Shown here piece after piece: positions 35,146 to 42,948 of a stretch of 64,000 nt of DNA (the first letter of the stretch is position 1; every line of letters starts with the position of its first letter). The notes below the pieces were generated by a model, which was not told where the DNA came from, ran no database searches, and saw only the letters and a list, made by a program, of their open reading frames with translations. Made by a program: the position numbers and the translations under genes. The DNA is from Fibrivirga algicola (GTDB lineage: Bacteria > Bacteroidota > Bacteroidia > Cytophagales > Spirosomataceae). Location: contig NZ_WAEL01000002.1 of assembly GCF_011742925.1 (NCBI RefSeq), positions 558,001-622,000 on the forward strand. The letters run 5' to 3'.

Positions 35146-36501
35146 TTACCGCTTCTCCGTTAGTTGCAGCGAGCTGTCGTTGATTTCGAATGTCTTTTTC
35201 TTGAGCAGGTTAATCACTTCGGCACCGGCCAGCAGTACCGGGCCGTAGCTGTGGGCGGCGTAGATGTTGATGGGGCGATGGTAGTAAAATGCCGGATCGA
35301 AGCCCATACCGGTACCGACGCAGGTTCCTTCCACCTGACCGCCGTTGGTTACTTTGGTCGATACGGCGTTCCAGCCAAGCAAGGTCATGGGCGCATACGC
35401 CAGTGGATCGATCCAGCCGCGGTTGATAGCACGGGCGATGGAGTAGGTGTAGATGGCCGTGGCTGATGTTTCCAGGTACGAATCACTCCGATCGAGCAGT
35501 TGGTGCCAGAAACCTGATCCCGACTGGCAGGCGGCCAATCCGCGAACGTGAGCGCGCAGCAATTCAAGCAACGCCGGGCGACCGGGATGGTTTTCGGGCA
35601 GCACGTCGAGCAGTTCAACGTTGGTCATCAGGCCCCAGCCGTTGGCGCGTGCCCAGTGAAACTCGGGGTGAACGCTCATGCCCTCGACCCAGCCGTGCAT
35701 ATACAGGCCCTTCTCCTTGTTGAACATCCGCTTCGAGAATTGCAGCACCTGCTTTACGGCCTCGTCGTAATACTTTTTCTCACCCGTCAGCTTACCCATC
35801 TGCGCCAGCGCGGGTACGCTCATGAACAGATCGTCGAGCCAGAGCGTGTTGGGCTGCGGTCGGTTGCGAGCCAGCGTACCATCAGCCAGACGGTGCTCTT
35901 TCTTAATGATGTAATTCAGGTACGTATCAATCTGCGGCCGGAAATCAGTTTTGACTTTCCCCGTCCGGGCCGACTTGATCATCGCCGCCGCCATAGCCCC
36001 GGCATCATCAAGGGCGTGGGGGGCCAGCATGGGCCGGAGCGGTGTGTTGGCGGTCGGATCTGTGGCTACCTGATTATTGAAATACGGCGTTATACCGACC
36101 AGAAACGCCAGTCGTTTGTTCGTGTATTCGGCGTAGCGCGGGTCACCGGTGGCTTCACTGGCCAGCAGCATACCGGCGTAGGTAACGCCCCATTCGTAGC
36201 TGGTTAGCCGGTAATCGCCGGGCTTGATGATCGCGTTTGGGTTGAACGTACCCAGATCAGTGATCGCTTTCCCAGTTGCTTTGTCCACCAATTCGGCGGG
36301 CGTGGTGGTGTCCAGGTACGTGTACACCCGGTCGAGCACCTTCGTTACGTCTTCTACCTTGGGCTGACCATACGGAACCGGGTAATCGGGTTTTAGCAGG
36401 TGGAGCGGCGTGGTTGAATCGTTGGCTTTGGGCGCGTTCTGGGCATTTACGGTTACGCTGGCTAAGGCGAGAGCGGTTATGAAGAGGAAGGTTTGTTTCA
36501 T
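35146..36501 (-). CDS. GH105 unsaturated glucuronyl/rhamnogalacturonyl hydrolase (second copy)
   Basis: This 451-residue protein has a signal peptide ending near TVNAQ. The YesR/YteR-type (alpha/alpha)6 fold is indicated by SYEWGVTYAGMLLA (101-114), TLWLDDLFMSVPALA (219-233) with the probable catalytic D223, WARANGWGLMTNVE (283-296) and GSGFWHQLLDRSDSYLETSA (328-347). The last segment matches the GSGxWHQ...SYLETS region usual in this group. It hydrolyses unsaturated uronic acid ends produced by polysaccharide lyases. It differs strongly from the first copy, so they may serve different lyase products, for example PL11 versus PL22 or methylated versus free uronates. A leader of 168 bp holds an inverted GTAGAGAC element. 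Confidence 0.9.
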   Translation of the reverse strand: MKQTFLFITALALASVTVNAQNAPKANDSTTPLHLLKPDYPVPYGQPKVEDVTKVLDRVYTYLDTTTPAELVDKATGKAITDLGTFNPNAIIKPGDYRLTSYEWGVTYAGMLLASEATGDPRYAEYTNKRLAFLVGITPYFNNQVATDPTANTPLRPMLAPHALDDAGAMAAAMIKSARTGKVKTDFRPQIDTYLNYIIKKEHRLADGTLARNRPQPNTLWLDDLFMSVPALAQMGKLTGEKKYYDEAVKQVLQFSKRMFNKEKGLYMHGWVEGMSVHPEFHWARANGWGLMTNVELLDVLPENHPGRPALLELLRAHVRGLAACQSGSGFWHQLLDRSDSYLETSATAIYTYSIARAINRGWIDPLAYAPMTLLGWNAVSTKVTNGGQVEGTCVGTGMGFDPAFYYHRPINIYAAHSYGPVLLAGAEVINLLKKKTFEINDSSLQLTEKR

Positions 36502-36543
36502 GGTTGGGGTAATTGGAATACGTGGGTGTGTTGCTGACGCCCG

Positions 36544-36588
36544 TGTAGAGACCGGTCCGTCAGTGCAGCAAAATCTTGCGTCTCTACA
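36544..36588. repeat. Inverted TGTAGAGAC / GTCTCTACA element
   Basis: TGTAGAGAC (36544-36552) and GTCTCTACA (36580-36588) are perfect 9-bp complements around a 27-nt spacer containing GCAAAATCTTGCG. The wording resembles the dispersed GTAGAGACGCAAAATCTTGC type repeat found in several bacterial phyla. It lies between the DUF4450-like gene and the second GH105 gene. Confidence 0.55.
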
Positions 36589-36669
36589 GTAGCCGGACGA
36601 CCCGCCGATTCACTCCGAAAGATCAAAATCAATGCGAAGTACAGCATCCTGCGGTCTCCTGCTATTGGA

Positions 36670-39600
36670 TTATTCTCTGGCCAGCGTTAGGCTCATCAGG
36701 CCGATCACGACATCGTTAGCAATAGTTTTCAGCGTAAGGCTTTTTAGCATTTTCGATGGATTTAGCGGCAGATCAAGCACCGTGGCGGCACCACCGGCTA
36801 TTGATCGGCCATTGAATTTCTGTTTCGATTCCTCGCCGGAAACGATCGCACCCGTTTTCAGGTGGACGCGGATCGGGCGGGGCTGTTTTAGGGAGAAAGC
36901 GAAACCATCGGTGTAATACTCTTTTTCGATCGGCCACCACGTTTCGGGGTTGCGCAAGGTCAGGCTGTCTGTGCTGCCGTCCGTGTAGGTGACCACCACC
37001 GCGCCGTTGGTGAACTGGCTTTGCATGGGGTTGGTCGAACCCGCCATCAGCAGCCAGGCGTGCGACGATTTTCCGCTGAGCGGAATCGTTTGCTGACGAG
37101 GGTAATTGTCCCACTGCGAGGTGAACAGAATATTCTTCGTGCCAGCGCTGCCGGGCGTGCTGAACGGAATCCCCTGCGGCAGTACGATTCGGTTTTCTGC
37201 GCCCGCCAGTTTCCGTAATCCACTATCGTCTATTTCGTGCATTTCGAGCGGATGTGGCCAGTCGCCGGTCCCCTGCCAGGGCAGTTGCAGCGTGGTCACT
37301 TGCGGACGAGGCGAGAGGTATTTGTTCCGGAAAATCTGCGTCACCCGGTCGTTATGGTAGTGCGACAGGTCGATGTTTTCCAGCTTTTTATCCGTTTTGG
37401 CCGTCCAGTCAATCAGGCGTTCGGTTACGGTAGTACCGTTGGGAAGTCGGATCGATACGCTGTTGGTGCCAGGCAGCAGGTCGCTTTGGGGAACGGTAAT
37501 GGCGTCTGATGGACTGTTGGCAGGTACGTTTAGTGTTGTCTTGAAACCGTTGACCGTTACAGCTGCCTGAGTAACCGCGCCGGTGTTGTTCTGCAAGCGA
37601 AACGTCGGGCTACTGACCTCGGCTTCGTTGGGCACTACCGTCACTGGTTTGTCGACCCGGAAGCAGAGCGGCATCCACCAGGTCAACGCACCCTGCTGAA
37701 CCTGTAGAAAAGCCGTGTACGTACCCGGTGCAGCCTTGATCTTCGCCGCGATGCCCTGTGCCGTGCTTTTGATGTCGCTCAGTGCCTGTTGCGGGTCTTT
37801 CGTTGTGACTACCCTTACTCCGCTACCTTGCGCTCCAGCGAAGCGAGCGGATAGCGTGCTGCCCATTGCGTATATCCGCCCCGGCGCGGGTAGTACGGGT
37901 TTGGCTCCGTCCCAGATCAGTTCGATCCGGTACTCGGCGGCCGATGGCGCAGCGATCTCAATCACCGGCTTTCCAACCGACGCCGACACGTTGGTCCAGG
38001 CAACCGGTTGGCCGTTGATGGTGATTCGCTTCACCTGCCCCTGCGCAATGACCTGGAGTTTCAGGTTGAGTTTCGTCGGGAAATTAGGCCGCAGCAGGTA
38101 CGTATCCGTCCGGTTTTCCCGCTTGAAATCGAAGCTCAGGTCGGGTAGGCTGATCGAGGCATAGTTCCAGGCGGCGGGCAGGCCAGGGCGAATCGTCAGC
38201 GTCTTGTTCAAAGCATCGGGCACGATACCAAACAGCCCTTCGACCAAGGCCCGCGAGAACATGCCGATCGGGTCGGCAAAATCGCGGTAGGCCTCGCCAC
38301 GGGTGGCGTCGTAGTGCGAAATCTGAACGATATTGCCGGGGCTTCCACCCATGTACATCGACGCCAGTACTTCACTCTTGAAGAGGGTAAACGCTTCATC
38401 AGTCCGGCCCGCCTGCCAGTTGGCCAGTGCCGCGTGCATCGATTCGCCCAGCGCCACGTTGTTCAGCGACCAAGTGTAGGGCATCCAGTTGGTGGTCGAA
38501 ATCGTATAGTAATTACCGTCGTCGAGGCCAGCGGCCCGAACGGGAATGTGCGGAATCTCGGTGTCGATGTAACGCACGCTTTGCCAGGCCTGAAAGGCGT
38601 CGGGTACGTCGGAGTCGAGGCTGTGGTAGATGGTCCAGATGGCAGCGGCGGGGTGTACGAGTCGGTTGCCAAGCAGGTCTTTATACTCGCCGTACGTTCC
38701 CTTCGCAGGCAACCACAACAGCGCGTTCATCGCCTTTCTGATCTTGTCCGATTCGCGCCGGTACGGAAGCGGGTCTTCACCCAGCAGCAAGGCAATTTCG
38801 GCCGCTTTCTTATACGCCAGACAGTTGTAGGCAGACGTGTGCGTCACCCCTCCCCCACTGTATTGCAGCGCATCGCTGGCCCAAATGGCGGCATAAGCAT
38901 CGTACAGGCCATCGCCATCGGGATCGAAATTCCGGGTTTCCCAGGCAAGGTGCCGTTTCAGCACGGGCCAGGTTTCGCGTACAAACGCCAGATCACCGGT
39001 CCACTGGTAATGGCGGAGCAGTGCGTCGATGTAGACCAGGTTCATGTCGTAATGGTGCGCCCGTGGGTTCTTCCCGTTCGGGTCACGGCTGATGTAGCCA
39101 CTCGAAAACATCCCGGTACCCAGTTTCTCGGTGCTTCGCGACAGGTGCATTGTGGTATCAGCTACAATTGGCCCCGCCACTGGACTCGTCACTTGCGACT
39201 CCGCGTAGGCCGACAAATGGGTTCGGGCGCGATCGTGCCAGCCGAGCGGGTCGGCGGTGTAGGGGCCGCGCCAGCCGTTCAGCCGCATACGCCAGCCAAT
39301 GGCACCGTGCATGTAGGACGGCGATTCCCAGATAGCGTCAGACGCAATGGCCAACGCCCCGCCGATGGTGTTGATGTACGGATCAGGCGTATTCACCACG
39401 ACGCGCCTAGCCAGTTGCGCCCGCTTCGCTTCGGCCTCCCGAAACACACCGGGTACGTCGGCGTAGTTGATAGCTGCTTTCGTGGCAGGATTATAGATGG
39501 TTAGGTACGTGTCGGTATCCGGCGTGACGGTCAGCTTACCAACCAACACGGGCGCCTTTTCGGGCGACGACTGTTCCAACGCCAGCGGCGATGTCAGCTT

Positions 39601-40365
39601 CGTGGCATCGCCAACTTTCAGGATCGATGCGGGCGGGAACGTACCCAACAGGCGTTGCTCTTTGGCGGGTTTAGCCGGTTGCTTGGCATCTTCCACGAAA
39701 TAACGACCATCGGGGCCCACTGTCTGGCCGGTGCCGTAGGTCAGCGAGAACGTACCTGAGCTAATGGCATAGCTGTTGTCTTTACAGTTCTCGGGCTTGA
39801 GGTAAAAGCTCGATTCCGGGTCGGGCCCCATGTCGCCATCGCGCGAAAATTTCTTGCCGGTTGCCCCGCCAAACGCCCAGATTAACTCCACCGATCCGGG
39901 TACGTTCTGAAAGCGTGTTTTCAGCACAAACCCTTCGCCATTGGCCAACGCCTGTATCGTCAGTTCGCACTGCCCGCCACCCAGCAACGGATCAGTGATC
40001 GTGTACAGCATGGCACCAGGCCGATAACGGGCGGTGATTGTTCGCGCGTCGGTGAGCCACTTGCTCTGCCCATCTGCCGCTAGCCCCAGTTTCAACGTGC
40101 CGCCCATGCCGGGCATGTACAAGGCAAATTCCGGTCGGTCGCCCGCTTCGATTCGGAACGCCGTATTGGTGCCGTATATAGCGCGGGTGAACAAGCGATT
40201 GCCGTTGGTAATGACAAAATCCGTTCCCTCCGGTCGGTACCGCAGTTCACGCTGCTGGTTGTGCCACAGGTTAGCCGACAGTTTAACCGGGTACAGTTCC
40301 TGCGAATAAGCCGGTTGTACCAGCGCGAACAACCCAAAGAGAATACGGGGAATATGGTTTGTCAT
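36670..40365 (-). CDS. Very large exported DUF4450-like protein with (alpha/alpha)6 glycosidase-like core
   Basis: This protein has 1231 residues from the ATG at 40365, which begins a signal peptide (MTNHIPRILFGLFALVQPAYSQ). The N-terminal 250 residues (LSANLWHNQQRELRYRPEGT, then NRLFTRAIYGTN, FALYMPGMGGTLKLGL) match my recollection of the DUF4450 domain. Residues about 320-720 resemble a six-hairpin glycosidase barrel, with SYMHGAIGWRMRLNGWRGPY, HYDMNLVYIDALLRHYQW and NFDPDGDGLYDAY. The remaining 500 residues are beta-rich and contain at least one Ig-like stretch. No characterised member is known to me. The position between GH43 and GH105 inside a pectin locus supports a glycoside hydrolase role, perhaps on a decorated RG side chain. 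Family assignment is moderately sure, function is not. Confidence 0.75.
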   Translation of the reverse strand: MTNHIPRILFGLFALVQPAYSQELYPVKLSANLWHNQQRELRYRPEGTDFVITNGNRLFTRAIYGTNTAFRIEAGDRPEFALYMPGMGGTLKLGLAADGQSKWLTDARTITARYRPGAMLYTITDPLLGGGQCELTIQALANGEGFVLKTRFQNVPGSVELIWAFGGATGKKFSRDGDMGPDPESSFYLKPENCKDNSYAISSGTFSLTYGTGQTVGPDGRYFVEDAKQPAKPAKEQRLLGTFPPASILKVGDATKLTSPLALEQSSPEKAPVLVGKLTVTPDTDTYLTIYNPATKAAINYADVPGVFREAEAKRAQLARRVVVNTPDPYINTIGGALAIASDAIWESPSYMHGAIGWRMRLNGWRGPYTADPLGWHDRARTHLSAYAESQVTSPVAGPIVADTTMHLSRSTEKLGTGMFSSGYISRDPNGKNPRAHHYDMNLVYIDALLRHYQWTGDLAFVRETWPVLKRHLAWETRNFDPDGDGLYDAYAAIWASDALQYSGGGVTHTSAYNCLAYKKAAEIALLLGEDPLPYRRESDKIRKAMNALLWLPAKGTYGEYKDLLGNRLVHPAAAIWTIYHSLDSDVPDAFQAWQSVRYIDTEIPHIPVRAAGLDDGNYYTISTTNWMPYTWSLNNVALGESMHAALANWQAGRTDEAFTLFKSEVLASMYMGGSPGNIVQISHYDATRGEAYRDFADPIGMFSRALVEGLFGIVPDALNKTLTIRPGLPAAWNYASISLPDLSFDFKRENRTDTYLLRPNFPTKLNLKLQVIAQGQVKRITINGQPVAWTNVSASVGKPVIEIAAPSAAEYRIELIWDGAKPVLPAPGRIYAMGSTLSARFAGAQGSGVRVVTTKDPQQALSDIKSTAQGIAAKIKAAPGTYTAFLQVQQGALTWWMPLCFRVDKPVTVVPNEAEVSSPTFRLQNNTGAVTQAAVTVNGFKTTLNVPANSPSDAITVPQSDLLPGTNSVSIRLPNGTTVTERLIDWTAKTDKKLENIDLSHYHNDRVTQIFRNKYLSPRPQVTTLQLPWQGTGDWPHPLEMHEIDDSGLRKLAGAENRIVLPQGIPFSTPGSAGTKNILFTSQWDNYPRQQTIPLSGKSSHAWLLMAGSTNPMQSQFTNGAVVVTYTDGSTDSLTLRNPETWWPIEKEYYTDGFAFSLKQPRPIRVHLKTGAIVSGEESKQKFNGRSIAGGAATVLDLPLNPSKMLKSLTLKTIANDVVIGLMSLTLARE

Positions 40366-40380
40366 GGGGCGGGGGGCTGT

Positions 40381-40432
40381 GTTGCTTCGCATTGTAGTAG
40401 ACTACTCTGCGTATTGCTTACGCTGGGCCCAA
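40381..40432. repeat. Partial REP-like elements upstream of the DUF4450-like gene
   Basis: GTTGCTTCGCATTGTAG (40381-40397) and ATTGCTTACGCTGGGCCC (40413-40430) are two direct, degenerate copies of the TTGCTTCGCGCTG / TTGCTTACGCTAGGCCC modules seen elsewhere. They lie in the 79-bp gap between the GH43 stop and the next start. Confidence 0.4.
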
Positions 40433-40444
40433 ACCAGCACGCAT

Positions 40445-41377
40445 TTACTTCAATTCCAGCAACTTAGTTAAAACATCCATCGGCACACGGAAGGCGGTGC
40501 CGTGGCGGGTGCCTTGCGGGAAACTGATCTTATCAGAAATATCGGTCCAGTTCACCAGGTCGGTCGATTGCACGGCACCCATCGTGTGTTTGGTGTATTT
40601 GTCGAAATAAACCACCCAGACGTTATCGATTTTAGCGACGGTGGGACCCTCTGCCCAGTAATCGCCGGTAATGGGAGCAGTTGGCGCTGAGTAGCCACCC
40701 GTGAGCGTGTTGCTTCGGGCAATACGGATGTTCTTCTGAGGCGGGGTTTTTGTCTCGTCTTTCAGGAACATCACGTTCTCTTTCTTATCCCGAATGATTG
40801 TTGCGTCGATCACGTTAAAGCCCTTGTCGTACAGCAGTTTGGTATTGCTGAACGTCTTAAAATCCTTCGTAGTCACGCAGTACATGCGGTGGTTGTACTT
40901 CTCATCGCCCGACCCTTCCGACTGCGGGAACCGACCGGGAATCGTGGTAGCCCAATAAATCATGTATGATTTGGTGGCCGGGTCGTAATTGATTTCGGGT
41001 GCCCAGCAGTTCAACGCCGTTGGCTCATGCGCCATCACCGGCACGAACTGCTGCTCCGACCAATTGATGAGGTCTTTCGAACTGGCGTACCCAATGCCTT
41101 TATCGTTCCAGCTTACCGTCCAGACCATGTGGTAGGTTTTGTCGGGTCCCTGAATAATGCAGGGATCGCGCATCAGTTTGGCGTTGCCAATTACGGGCGT
41201 CAGCAGCGACTTGTCGTTGTTCAGGGCTTTCCAACTGTAGCCGTCGAGGCTGTAGGCCAGGTGAAGCCCGTCCTGTCCATTGTCTTTAAAATATGAAAAC
41301 AGGTAGGGCTCTTTTGGTGTCGATTGGCTCCAGGCAGCGGTAATCGATAAGCAAAAAGCAAGTAACAGGTTTTTCAT
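40445..41377 (-). CDS. GH43-type five-bladed propeller glycosidase
   Basis: This secreted protein has 310 residues. The start at 41377 begins a signal peptide (MKNLLLAFCLSITAAWSQ); an upstream ATG at 41473 would read through a repeat. The catalytic triad of GH43-like enzymes can be placed: base D71 in LMRDPCIIQG, pKa modulator D191 in NVIDATIIRD and acid E243 in DYWAEGPTVAKI. Each is in the expected blade with typical context (NCWAPEINYD, WVVYFDKYTKHTMGA). These enzymes remove alpha-L-arabinofuranose, beta-xylose or galactose; in RG-I loci arabinan or arabinogalactan side chains are the usual target. Specificity within the family is not determined. Confidence 0.85.
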   Translation of the reverse strand: MKNLLLAFCLSITAAWSQSTPKEPYLFSYFKDNGQDGLHLAYSLDGYSWKALNNDKSLLTPVIGNAKLMRDPCIIQGPDKTYHMVWTVSWNDKGIGYASSKDLINWSEQQFVPVMAHEPTALNCWAPEINYDPATKSYMIYWATTIPGRFPQSEGSGDEKYNHRMYCVTTKDFKTFSNTKLLYDKGFNVIDATIIRDKKENVMFLKDETKTPPQKNIRIARSNTLTGGYSAPTAPITGDYWAEGPTVAKIDNVWVVYFDKYTKHTMGAVQSTDLVNWTDISDKISFPQGTRHGTAFRVPMDVLTKLLELK

Positions 41378-41425
41378 GTTGGGGTAATTGGGGTTGTGCT
41401 GACGCGTTGGGTTGCCTTTCATTGT

Positions 41426-41471
41426 GCTGCTTCGCGCCAAGCCTGGCGAAAGACCTACAGCGCGAAGCAGC
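41426..41471. repeat. REP-like inverted repeat, GCTGCTTCGCGC variant
   Basis: GCTGCTTCGCGC (41426-41437) and GCGCGAAGCAGC (41460-41471) are perfect 12-bp complements around a 22-nt spacer. It is a close relative of the element at 6678-6712, with compensating changes in both arms (TTGC to CTGC and GCAA to GCAG). It lies in the GH43 leader. Confidence 0.75.
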
Positions 41472-41503
41472 AATGCGTGACCTAACCCTGCTGATCAACG
41501 CAA

Positions 41504-42889
41504 TTAATCTTTATACGTCCGCTTCAACCAAGCAGTGGGCACGGGGATGATGCAGATGTTCATCGACTTGTTGTCGTCGGAGAGCATGGCTGACTGAATC
41601 TGGATGCGGGTACCGTCGGGACTGAAGGTGGGGTGCGGGTGGTCGGCGGCGGTGGTTTTATGGCCTGCCGACAGTAAGATCATTTCACGGGTGTGGCGGT
41701 CGATCAGGTAGATATTGCGGGCGAAGTCGTCACCCACGGCCCAGCGTCCGTCTGACGAACCGTGTACGTGCCAGAGGCCACTGCCGCTGGGTGTTTGACC
41801 GGCAATGGTCATCTCCCGGGTGCGTAGGTTCACAATACCCAGCCCGGTTGGTTTCTCGCGCGTTCCCGATGGGCCCCAATCGGCTTCCTGACCGGGGTTT
41901 TGCACGTCGGGAGTAGTAGCGGCTTTGTCGGTCTGACTAACTAATGCCGCCGTGGTCATGGCTACTTTCCGGTGGCCCATGATCGCAATCGCTACCTCAT
42001 CGCGGCTGATAACGGCTTCGTGGGTTACCCATTCGTAGTCTGATTCGGGGTAGAGCGGGCGCAATCCGGTGCCGTTAGCGCGGACGGTCCAGGTACGTTG
42101 GGGCGATTTGCCACCGGTTTCCCAGCAGAATACGATCTCGCCCGGCACAAATGGGTTCGTCTGAATATGGCCCACCTGAAACGGAACCGAGACGATGTAT
42201 TTCACTTCGCCCGTTTTTACGTTCATGCCCGCCAACCCCGCCGGACCAGCACCCATTTTTCGGGGGCCAAACGAACCTTCAATTTTGGTATTGGCGGCCA
42301 GGTGCTTCGTGGCTTCGGTCTTGCCAACCCGGAAATACACCCATTCTTCATCAGCATCGAGCGCCATATCGCCACCGGCACCTAACTCGGGAGGGGTAGT
42401 GCCGCATACACGCTGATAGGCCGTTTCGGGCTGTAGTTTGCCCGCTTCACTGTCAGAAAATAATTTGGCGAGGTCAACCTCAACAATTTGCAATGACGCG
42501 TTCTGACCGGGCTCTCCTCTCCGTTCCGGGTTCCGGACGGGATTGCGCATAAAGTACAGCTTCATCGACTTGGCGGCGATGTTGAGCATGCCAACATAAC
42601 CGCCTTCAGTCACCTGCACCTGCTCGCCCGTCTTTTCATTGACTGCAATTGCTTCGTTCTTCACCCGGTTCGAGCGGTAGATGAGCCATTTCCCGTCGGC
42701 GGTCCATTGCCGGTGTGTCTGGTAAATCTTCGAATCACCAGTAGGTTTACTGGTCAGAAACGTCAGCGGCGTACCGGTAATAGGGTCTTTTATGACCTTA
42801 CGCTCCGAAGGGAAGCGCGTGCCGATCTGCGCCTGGGCTGCTATTCCTGCCAGAAGCAGCGTGATCGAGGCAATCGTCCTGATTTTCAT
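41504..42889 (-). CDS. PL22-like (oligogalacturonate lyase fold) secreted beta-propeller
   Basis: This 461-residue protein has a signal peptide ending near AAQAQ. Its repeats parallel PL22: TADGKWLIYRSNR near the N-terminus, FQVGHIQTNPFVPGEIVFCW (H241) matching GHVQFSPTNPDLLMFC of the other PL22, WVTHEAVISRDEVAI (H290) matching GHEFFSRDGKTI, LWHVHGSSDGRW (H374, H376), and DHPHPTFSPDGTRIQIQ (H417, H419). The retained histidines suggest a metal site. It is longer than the first PL22 and has a distinct insertion near 195-215. It probably cleaves an unsaturated or modified uronide. It lies directly after the second SusD gene, so it is the first enzyme encoded after the import system. Confidence 0.75.
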   Translation of the reverse strand: MKIRTIASITLLLAGIAAQAQIGTRFPSERKVIKDPITGTPLTFLTSKPTGDSKIYQTHRQWTADGKWLIYRSNRVKNEAIAVNEKTGEQVQVTEGGYVGMLNIAAKSMKLYFMRNPVRNPERRGEPGQNASLQIVEVDLAKLFSDSEAGKLQPETAYQRVCGTTPPELGAGGDMALDADEEWVYFRVGKTEATKHLAANTKIEGSFGPRKMGAGPAGLAGMNVKTGEVKYIVSVPFQVGHIQTNPFVPGEIVFCWETGGKSPQRTWTVRANGTGLRPLYPESDYEWVTHEAVISRDEVAIAIMGHRKVAMTTAALVSQTDKAATTPDVQNPGQEADWGPSGTREKPTGLGIVNLRTREMTIAGQTPSGSGLWHVHGSSDGRWAVGDDFARNIYLIDRHTREMILLSAGHKTTAADHPHPTFSPDGTRIQIQSAMLSDDNKSMNICIIPVPTAWLKRTYKD

Positions 42890-42948
42890 TTATAATCGTA
42901 GGTTTCGAAGGGCCTGGCGAAAGCAACCTATAGCGCGAAACAAAAACG

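Noticed and set aside
38314-39504. Long open frame (396 codons) on the plus strand opposite the DUF4450-like gene
   Set aside because: It mirrors the minus-strand codon pattern, has no domain-like motifs, and lies wholly within a real gene.
6678-42930. TTGCTTCGCGC repeats considered as a CRISPR array
   Set aside because: Copies are kilobases apart, differ in sequence, and have no regular spacers or cas genes.
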